DNA of 64,000 bases, from NCBI GenBank assembly GCA_964355045.1, contig CAYHCM010000004.1:4077-68076 (forward strand), given 5' to 3'. The stretch is from JABWCE01 sp964355045 (GTDB lineage Bacteria; Bacteroidota; Bacteroidia; NS11-12g; UBA9320). The notes beneath the pieces are model-generated. The model worked only from the letters and a program-made list of their open reading frames with translations. It was not told the origin of the DNA and did not search any database. The position numbers were made by a program, and so were the translations under genes. The stretch's first letter is position 1; every line of letters begins with the position of its first letter. This document shows, one piece after another, positions 1-5,219 of this stretch.

Positions 1-1
1 T

Positions 2-1846
2 TTTTATTTACGAAATTTGGGATATTATTTTCCTGTGAATAACTATTACGACTTGGCAGTATCGGGTGATTTTTATTTCAGGGGGAGTTATGGAGTTCAC
101 GTTAAGTCGAGCTATGCAAAACGATACAGGTTTAACGGCAATCTCGGTATTGATTTTAATCATAACAAATTTGGGGAAGAAGAAAAGGGTATTCGAATTT
201 CAAACGATTATGTACTGACATGGAATTACACGATGGATTCAAAATCAAGGCCCGGCCAATCGTTTAATGCTAATGTAAATTACAAATCGCCCAATTACAG
301 CCGAAACAATTCATACCAGCAACAAGCAATTATAGAATCGGCCATTCAATCCTCAGTTAATTATCGCACGGCATTTTTTAACAATAACCTGAATATGAGT
401 GTAAGCAGCCGTATAAACCAAAATCTTACCCGGCAAGAGGTTGATTTATCCTTACCTGTTCTTAATTTAAATGTACCTCGTATTACTCCTTTCCAAAATT
501 TAAATACACGAAGCAAGGCTTTGAAATCAATAGGCCTTTCGTACAACACCGATATTCAAAACAGCGTATTGATGAAACAAAAGAATCTTGGACCGGCGCT
601 TGGCATTGGCCGAAACCCTGAAAATATAAATATTATAGATAGCCTTAAAAACGGGGTCATTCATTCAGTTCCTCTGTCGGCATCTATTAAATTATTTAAA
701 TATTTTCAAATGAACCCCAATGTATCCTATACGGAATATTGGTATTTAAAATCATCACAAAAAATCTGGGATAGTGTAAACGATACCCTTCTTATTAGTC
801 AATATAATGGTTTTAACAGAGCCTCTTCAATACAGGGAGGACTTTCAATAAATACACAATTATTTGGAATGGCCCAGTTCAAAAAAGGAAAAGTTCAAGC
901 CATTAGGCATGTGCTTACCCCAAGTCTTAATTTTGGTTTCAGACCTGATATGCAAACACAAAAAAACGGCTATCGCAAAGTACAAACCGATACATCGGGA
1001 AAAATAGAAACATATTCCATTTATAGCAACAATGGCGGTGGATATCCGGGAGGTGGCAAAGAGGCATCCATAGGTTTTAATTTTAATAATAACATTGAGT
1101 TAAAAACCCGCAAACACACCGATACCGGAATAGTTACCAAAAAAATAAAATTGATTGAGAGGCTTAATGTTTCAAGTTCTTATAATTTTTTGGCTGAAGA
1201 ATTTAAATGGTCAAATTTAAATTTTAATGGTAATTCATCCTTATTTAAAAATAAGGTAAGCCTTAATTATTCCTGGACAATAGACCCTTATCAATATACC
1301 TATTTTTATATAGGCAAAGACCTAAAATATGAGGGGAGAAGAACTGACCAACTTTTAATAAAAGATAAAAAGGGGTTAGGACGGCTTACCAATGCAGGGC
1401 TCAGTTTGGGTACCAATCTTAATCCGGCTGCCAGAAAACCAAAGACATCAGCCACGGCTACAAGAGAAGAGTTAATGATGATAAATTCATATCCTCAGAA
1501 TTTTGTTGATTTTAATATTCCATGGTCGCTCAATATTAATTATAATTATAATTATAGCCGAAACGACCGCCGTGAGCCGGCCATCATCAGGCAAACTGTA
1601 ACATTTAGCGGTGATTTAAAACTATCGGCTAATTGGAAAATAGTTTTGGCTTCAGGATATGATTTTACGGCCAAAGACCTTGCCGTTACAAAAATAGATT
1701 TATTCCGCGACCTTCATTGCTGGGAGTTTAGCTTTGGTTGGATACCCACCGGATTTATGCGAAGTTTTGATTTTACAATACGTGTTAAATCTTCTACTTT
1801 GCAGGATTTGAAATTGAATCGGAGGAATTTTTGGTTTGATAATTAG
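2..1846 (+). CDS. lptD: LptD-like LPS-assembly outer-membrane protein, C-terminal part
   Basis: The reading frame is open from the first bases of the window, so this is the C-terminal 614 or so residues of a longer protein whose start lies upstream. The sequence is a long run of alternating aromatic/polar strands (GYYFPVNNYYDL, RGSYGVHVKSSY, WSLNINYNYNYS) ending in an aromatic-rich C-terminus, as in Bacteroidota LptD-like beta-barrels that insert LPS into the outer membrane. The early stretch resembles the usual 'Y..NDYYDL...GD.Y.RGS' region of that family. A strong hairpin follows the stop. The family assignment is by recognition; membrane location is inferred from the barrel pattern. Confidence 0.8.
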   Translation, partial: FYLRNLGYYFPVNNYYDLAVSGDFYFRGSYGVHVKSSYAKRYRFNGNLGIDFNHNKFGEEEKGIRISNDYVLTWNYTMDSKSRPGQSFNANVNYKSPNYSRNNSYQQQAIIESAIQSSVNYRTAFFNNNLNMSVSSRINQNLTRQEVDLSLPVLNLNVPRITPFQNLNTRSKALKSIGLSYNTDIQNSVLMKQKNLGPALGIGRNPENINIIDSLKNGVIHSVPLSASIKLFKYFQMNPNVSYTEYWYLKSSQKIWDSVNDTLLISQYNGFNRASSIQGGLSINTQLFGMAQFKKGKVQAIRHVLTPSLNFGFRPDMQTQKNGYRKVQTDTSGKIETYSIYSNNGGGYPGGGKEASIGFNFNNNIELKTRKHTDTGIVTKKIKLIERLNVSSSYNFLAEEFKWSNLNFNGNSSLFKNKVSLNYSWTIDPYQYTYFYIGKDLKYEGRRTDQLLIKDKKGLGRLTNAGLSLGTNLNPAARKPKTSATATREELMMINSYPQNFVDFNIPWSLNINYNYNYSRNDRREPAIIRQTVTFSGDLKLSANWKIVLASGYDFTAKDLAVTKIDLFRDLHCWEFSFGWIPTGFMRSFDFTIRVKSSTLQDLKLNRRNFWFDN

Positions 1847-1856
1847 GGGTTGGGAT

Positions 1857-1892
1857 AACTTTTCCAAAGTTTTGGGACTTTGGAAAAGTTTT
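1857..1892 (+). terminator. Hairpin terminator after lptD
   Basis: A perfect 14-bp inverted repeat (1857-1870 and 1877-1890, AACTTTTCCAAAGT and its complement) with a 6-base loop sits 10 bases after the lptD stop. The downstream T tract is short, so it may act as a terminator in either direction. Confidence 0.7.
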
Positions 1893-1939
1893 AGAATGAA
1901 AAAAGATTCCTAAATTTGCTAACTGCTAAAAAGCAATAG

Positions 1940-3175
1940 ATGATAAAATCAATTCATATCAAAAACTTCAAATCCGTTGTTGACCTTTCATTGGACTTGG
2001 GTACTTTCAATGTATTGATAGGAGAAAACGGGTGTGGTAAATCTAATATTTTGGAGGCTATCGCTTTTGGGGCTGCGGCTAGTGCAGATAAATTGGATTA
2101 TGAATTTTTGGGGAGTAGGGGGATTCGAGCAACGAATCCTGAATTTATGTATTCGGCTTTCAGTAATGGAGGTAGAAACCCAATCACTATTAATTTTTCG
2201 ACAAATGAAAAAAATTATGACTTTGATTTAGTTAATGAAATTAAGAATCCTAAAGTATGGTCTTTAAATAAAAAAGCAATTGGCGAAAAAATAATAAATA
2301 GTGTATTTAAAAATTTCTTTGCTGAAAAGGATGAAAAAAATAGAAATAAATTAATTAAAAATTTATTTTTAATCTTAGGTAGAGATAATAAAGAGATTGA
2401 AATTCCAATAAGACATTTTAAAAAACAAATCTTTGAAAAATATAAGAATGAAAGTGACATTGATGGCTTTATTAATTTTATAATATCAACATACTTTAAC
2501 ACATCTTTTTCAAATACCTTTATTTCAAACTTCATAGTCTATTCCCCAGAACAAAGCAGCCTCCGAAAATTTGAAGAAACAAATCAAATATATCCTCTAG
2601 GAATAAAAGGCGAAGGGCTTTTTCAATATTTAAAAGAATTGACTTTTGATAAAAAAAACAAAAAGACATTAATCGAAATAAAAGAAAACTTAATGCTTTT
2701 AGATTGGTATGAAGATTTTGATTTAGCGGAAAACCTAATGCAAAATGAATTCTCCCTGAAAATTAAAGACAAATATCTTTATGAAAACCTTCAATATTTT
2801 GACCAGCGAAGCACCAACGAAGGATTTTTATTTTTACTTTTTTACTCAACTTTATTTATTTCCAAAGGAACGCCAACTTTCTTTGCCATTGATAATATTG
2901 ATGCATCACTGAATCCAAAAATGTGTATGCAACTAACTAAGAATCTGGCTGCTTTAGCTAAAAAACATAAAAAGCAAGTGATAGTAACTACTCACAATCC
3001 GGCCATTTTAGATGGTCTGAATTTGAAGGATGACAATCAACGGTTGTTTGTAATTAGCCGAAATAGTGAAGGACATACAAGGGCTGAACGGATAAACCAT
3101 AACGATAAACGGACTATGAAATTATCTGAGATTTGGATGAAAGGTTTTATTGGCGGATTGCCTGATAACTTTTAA
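1940..3175 (+). CDS. AAA family ATPase (AAA_15/AAA_21, SMC/OLD-like)
   Basis: 411 aa. The N-terminus IKNFKSVVDLSLDLG followed by a Walker A (GENGCGKSN, residues 28-36) is typical of SMC/RecF/OLD-type ATPases. A degenerate signature (STNEGFLFLL) and a Walker B-like FFAIDNIDASLNP lie in the last third. The usual catalytic DE is DN here. A switch histidine follows in VTTHNPAILDGL. The stop is 5 bases from the next gene, which encodes a TOPRIM-like protein, so the two form a pair like those in defence loci (PARIS AriA/AriB, RloA/RloB, OLD-type). A role in anti-phage defence is inferred from this arrangement. It could instead be a repair ATPase. Confidence 0.8.
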   Translation: MIKSIHIKNFKSVVDLSLDLGTFNVLIGENGCGKSNILEAIAFGAAASADKLDYEFLGSRGIRATNPEFMYSAFSNGGRNPITINFSTNEKNYDFDLVNEIKNPKVWSLNKKAIGEKIINSVFKNFFAEKDEKNRNKLIKNLFLILGRDNKEIEIPIRHFKKQIFEKYKNESDIDGFINFIISTYFNTSFSNTFISNFIVYSPEQSSLRKFEETNQIYPLGIKGEGLFQYLKELTFDKKNKKTLIEIKENLMLLDWYEDFDLAENLMQNEFSLKIKDKYLYENLQYFDQRSTNEGFLFLLFYSTLFISKGTPTFFAIDNIDASLNPKMCMQLTKNLAALAKKHKKQVIVTTHNPAILDGLNLKDDNQRLFVISRNSEGHTRAERINHNDKRTMKLSEIWMKGFIGGLPDNF

Positions 3176-3180
3176 TTACT

Positions 3181-3849
3181 ATGAAGTTTGCTTTAATAAC
3201 GGAAGGGGCTTCCGACCATTGGATTATAAGACATATTGTTGAAAAATATTTCAAAGGAACAAACCTCTTTTTCAGGCAAATCCAACCTCAAATGGTTAAT
3301 GCTAAACAAAGTTCTGGCGGTGGTTGGCCGGAAGTTTTAAAGTATTGTAAAAGAGATGATGATTTAAGAGAAATTTTTAACACCAATGATTTTATGATTA
3401 TTCAAATTGATACCGACCAATCACAAACAAAACCATTTAGTATCAGTCATACCAAGCCCGACAACACTTCAAAATCAATTGATGAATTACATTATGACGT
3501 TTTAGAAAAACTTAGAGGATTAATAAACCCTGAAATTTTGAAAGAATTTGCTGATAAAATTCTTTTTGCCATTTGTATTCATTCCATTGAATGTTGGCTG
3601 TTGCCAGTATTCTATATTGATAACCATAAAACAAAAACTCAAAACTGTCTTGAAACTCTAAATGTAGCATTTAGAAAGAAAGATATTCATATTATTACAC
3701 CTAAGAATAAAAATGAACCTATAGGAAAAAGAGCATACGAATCAGCTTTAAAAAACTGGAAAAGGAAACATGATATTTTAAATTCTGCAAAGCATAATAT
3801 TGGTTTCAAAAGATTTATTGATTCATTAGCTAATCTTGAAGCCGGATAG
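3181..3849 (+). CDS. TOPRIM-like protein (RloB/DUF4276-like), partner of the AAA ATPase
   Basis: 222 aa. Features of a TOPRIM/DUF4276-like fold are visible: an N-terminal strand with a glutamate (LITEGASD, E8), a strand ending in D-T-D (IIQIDTD, D77/D79), and an HSIECWLLP motif near residue 134 that matches the E-x-W signature of DUF4276/RloB proteins. Related proteins act as nuclease effectors activated by an AAA partner. The gene begins 5 bases after the ATPase stop, so the two are almost certainly co-expressed. The nuclease role is inference, and no exact subfamily can be assigned from the sequence alone. Confidence 0.65.
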   Translation: MKFALITEGASDHWIIRHIVEKYFKGTNLFFRQIQPQMVNAKQSSGGGWPEVLKYCKRDDDLREIFNTNDFMIIQIDTDQSQTKPFSISHTKPDNTSKSIDELHYDVLEKLRGLINPEILKEFADKILFAICIHSIECWLLPVFYIDNHKTKTQNCLETLNVAFRKKDIHIITPKNKNEPIGKRAYESALKNWKRKHDILNSAKHNIGFKRFIDSLANLEAG

Positions 3850-3898
3850 AAAATATCGAATTGGCCAATTCCACAAAACCTAATTGTAAAAAAGTCTG

Positions 3899-4111
3899 AT
3901 GAAAAAAATCCTTTTAATCCATTTAATACTCTGGATTTTATTATCACTTATTTATCTGTTTCTCATTTCAGAACCATTCACTAAATGGCTATTTCCGGGT
4001 TATGATGATGTAATAAGATGGTTATGGGTGTTGACAATAGGATTGATTTTAATTTTTTGTTTGATGCTGATATCTTTAATTATTTCCATAATAAAAAGGA
4101 GAAAAAAATAA
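3899..4111 (+). CDS. Small membrane protein, two TM helices
   Basis: 70 aa, not recognised. Two hydrophobic segments (about residues 4-24 and 42-64) flank a short polar loop (EPFTKWLFPGYDD), and the protein ends in a basic tail (KRRKK), consistent with a small inner-membrane protein with a cytoplasmic C-terminus. It starts 49 bases after the TOPRIM-like gene on the same strand and could belong to that transcript. No function can be assigned. Confidence 0.5.
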   Translation: MKKILLIHLILWILLSLIYLFLISEPFTKWLFPGYDDVIRWLWVLTIGLILIFCLMLISLIISIIKRRKK

Positions 4112-4133
4112 GTCCAGAAAATTTTATAATTAC

Positions 4134-4457
4134 CTAATCTTCCTCATTCTTTTCCAAAACCTCTTCTAATTTTCGCAATGACTTTTGTGCTTTAGCCATC
4201 CTCCATCCAACAAAATAATTGTATCCCACTATGGTAATCAAACTGATAAGAGAGAGGGGAATAACAACATATAGGGATAATTGAACCCATTCGTATTTCC
4301 AGAAATAAATTATCAAACCTGCGGAAATAGTATTTCGGATAAGCCATTTTACAAATTTTTCCTGAATTATTTCCTTTGGGATTTTGGAAGATTTATCAAT
4401 ATCGGCTAAATCCGTTTCAAATTCTCTTACGATTTTATAATTTGATTTTTCTTCCAT
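4134..4457 (-). CDS. Hypothetical membrane protein, two TM helices
   Basis: 107 aa, family not recognised. There is an acidic/polar N-terminus (MEEKSNYKIVREFETDLADID), two hydrophobic segments (about residues 40-55 and 60-80), and a charged, probably helical C-terminus rich in K and E. A TAnnTTTG box lies 23 bases before the ATG, so it can be transcribed on its own. It is also the first gene downstream of the unusual tRNA array on the same strand and may receive read-through from it. Confidence 0.5.
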   Translation of the reverse strand: MEEKSNYKIVREFETDLADIDKSSKIPKEIIQEKFVKWLIRNTISAGLIIYFWKYEWVQLSLYVVIPLSLISLITIVGYNYFVGWRMAKAQKSLRKLEEVLEKNEED

Positions 4458-4480
4458 TTATTTTTTTTTAAAGGTAATTT

Positions 4481-4488
4481 CAAAACTA
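4481..4488 (-). promoter_or_regulatory. Bacteroidota -7 box (TAGTTTTG)
   Basis: TAGTTTTG on the minus strand matches the TAnnTTTG consensus, 23 bases before the start of the 107-aa membrane protein and inside the space after the tRNA array. Confidence 0.45.
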
Positions 4489-4501
4489 ATAAATTAATGA
4501 G

Positions 4502-4574
4502 TACCGAATACAGGATTCGAACCTGTAAAATATGGTTTCTAAAACCATCGCGTATGCCATTCCGCCAATTCGGT
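4502..4574 (-). tRNA. tRNA-Leu(UAG), atypical: short variable loop
   Basis: The minus strand folds with a 7-bp acceptor stem (ACCGAAT/ATTCGGT, A73), a D arm with the leucine-style GCG...CGC stem, anticodon stem ATGGT/ACCAT with loop TTTAGAA (anticodon UAG), and T arm ACAGG-TTCGAAT-CCTGT. The variable loop is only about 5 bases, whereas bacterial tRNA-Leu normally has a long class II arm. Position 37 is A rather than the usual G. There is no encoded CCA. It is the last of five tRNAs in a tight minus-strand array. Confidence 0.75.
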
Positions 4575-4582
4575 ATCTATAG

Positions 4583-4654
4583 TGCCTCCAGAGAGATTCG
4601 AACTCCCAATAACCGGTTCGAAGCCGATCAGTTTTTCCATTAGCGTATGGAGGC
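4583..4654 (-). tRNA. tRNA-Arg(UCG), weak D arm
   Basis: Acceptor GCCTCCA/TGGAGGC with A73, anticodon stem ATCGG/CCGGT with loop CTTCGAA (anticodon UCG, A37), and T arm GGGAG-TTCGAAT-CTCTC. The D stem (CGCT against AACT/ACTG) pairs poorly. No encoded CCA. It lies 4 bases after tRNA-His and 8 bases before tRNA-Leu in the direction of transcription. Confidence 0.75.
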
Positions 4655-4658
4655 TTTG

Positions 4659-4730
4659 GGTGTTAGCGGGTTTCGAACCCTGTTTTTCAGATTCACAATC
4701 TGACGCATTAACCAATTATGCTACTAACAC
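4659..4730 (-). tRNA. tRNA-His(GUG), weak T stem
   Basis: Acceptor GTGTTAG/CTAACAC with C73 (the histidine discriminator), a perfect D stem GCAT/ATGC, and anticodon stem TCAGA/TCTGA with loop TTGTGAA (anticodon GUG, A37). The T stem has only three clear pairs (GGG/CCC) around TTCGAAA; the outer positions mismatch. It lies 2 bases after tRNA-Gln. Confidence 0.7.
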
Positions 4731-4732
4731 AG

Positions 4733-4803
4733 TTACCCCCCGTGGATTCGAACCACAACCTATTCGTTCAAAGCGACTTGCCCTGCCATTAGGCTAAGGG
4801 GTA
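4733..4803 (-). tRNA. tRNA-Gln(UUG)
   Basis: Acceptor TACCCCT/GGGGGTA with A73; the U1-A72 pair fits glutamine identity. D stem GCCT/GGGC, anticodon stem AGTCG/CGAAT (one mismatch) with loop CTTTGAA (anticodon UUG, A37), and T arm TGTGG-TTCGAAT-CCACG. The best-formed of the five array tRNAs. Confidence 0.85.
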
Positions 4804-4811
4804 AAATATAG

Positions 4812-4886
4812 TCGGGGTAGCCGGATTCGAACCAGCGAACCGATGCTTCCAAGGCATCGTTGTGTAGCCATCTGCATAAAACCCCG
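4812..4886 (-). tRNA. tRNA-Pro(UGG), weak D arm
   Basis: Acceptor starting CGGGG pairs with CCCCG, A73. A strong anticodon stem CGATGC/GCATCG carries loop CTTGGAA (anticodon UGG). T arm GCTGG-TTCGAAT-CCGGC. The D stem is poorly paired. A37 replaces the G37 expected for tRNA-Pro. It is the first tRNA after the leader terminator, starting 6 bases after the T tract. Confidence 0.8.
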
Positions 4887-4892
4887 AAAATG

Positions 4893-4923
4893 AAAAAACC
4901 CCGAACATTGCTGAACGGGGTTT
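4893..4923 (-). terminator. Attenuator terminator between leader ORF and tRNA array
   Basis: On the minus strand AAACCCCG pairs with CGGGGTTT across a 12-base loop, followed by a run of T (TTTTTT over 4898-4893). This is a good intrinsic terminator placed after the leader ORF stop (4949) and directly before tRNA-Pro. All transcripts started at the leader promoter must pass it to reach the tRNAs. Confidence 0.8.
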
Positions 4924-4948
4924 CTTATAAATATCGTATTAATCTCAA

Positions 4949-5020
4949 TCAGACATAAATTCCCCATTCATCGTTGTGCGGACGAAGTTGTAGGGGCTGA
5001 TGTATAATTGTAAAATTCAT
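4949..5020 (-). CDS. 23-aa leader peptide with nine consecutive C-initial codons
   Basis: ATG at 5020, TGA at 4951-4949; peptide MNFTII-HQPLQLRPH-NDEWGIYV. Codons 7-15 (5002-4976) are CAT CAG CCC CTA CAA, then CTT CGT CCG CAC. Nine in a row begin with C, and together they specify His, Gln, Pro, Leu and Arg, exactly the five amino acids of the downstream tRNA array. A TAnnTTTG promoter ends 5 bases before the ATG, so the message would be nearly leaderless. A terminator follows 25 bases after the stop. The ORF is too short to call on its own. The codon run, promoter, terminator and tRNA context together suggest a regulatory leader peptide rather than a functional protein. Confidence 0.7.
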   Translation of the reverse strand: MNFTIIHQPLQLRPHNDEWGIYV

Positions 5021-5025
5021 GGCTG

Positions 5026-5033
5026 CAAATATA
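5026..5033 (-). promoter_or_regulatory. Bacteroidota -7 box (TATATTTG) of the leader/tRNA unit
   Basis: TATATTTG on the minus strand, then CAGCC, then the leader ATG. A short palindrome (GGATT-AGAA-AATCC) lies just upstream, in the spacer toward the expected -33 element, and might bind a regulator. Confidence 0.6.
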
Positions 5034-5149
5034 AACAGGATTTTCTAATCCTAAAAACTACCTAAACTCATAATTAAGTCAGGAAAAATGAAAAGAAATG
5101 ATAAATGAGGATTACTTTCATATTGAAATGCATGACTACCAATCACCAT

Positions 5150-5219
5150 TTTAACTTTTAACCTAAACCTATTAACCTTTAACCTTTATTCAACTTTAAC
5201 CTTTATTCAACTTTAACCT
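5150..5219. repeat. Word-like repeats (TTTAACCTTTATTCAAC)
   Basis: Short degenerate repeats of AACCTTTATTCAACTTT fill the space after the PBP1A stop, including two 18-base tandem units. No gene is seen between the leader promoter and PBP1A. Confidence 0.6.

Larger units (their letters stand above)
4893..5020 (-). promoter_or_regulatory. Putative ribosome-mediated attenuator (C4-G4-C4-G4 leader)
   Basis: In the transcript four tracts alternate. C4 lies in the C-initial codon run (4996-4993). G4 lies in codons 19-20 (TGG GGA, 4965-4962). C4 and G4 then form the terminator arms (4920-4917 and 4902-4899). Tract 2 can pair with tract 1 or tract 3, and tract 3 with tract 2 or 4, the arrangement seen in trp/his-type attenuators. 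A ribosome stalled in codons 7-15 would cover tract 1 and free 2 to pair with 3, preventing termination. A ribosome reaching the stop would cover tract 2 and allow termination. The pairings are short (4-5 bp), so this is inference. Confidence 0.55.

Noticed and set aside
4582..4797. 71-codon plus-strand frame across the tRNA array
   Set aside because: It is the reverse strand of the tRNAs (their T arms translate to repeated FEP/FEL words); no coding support.
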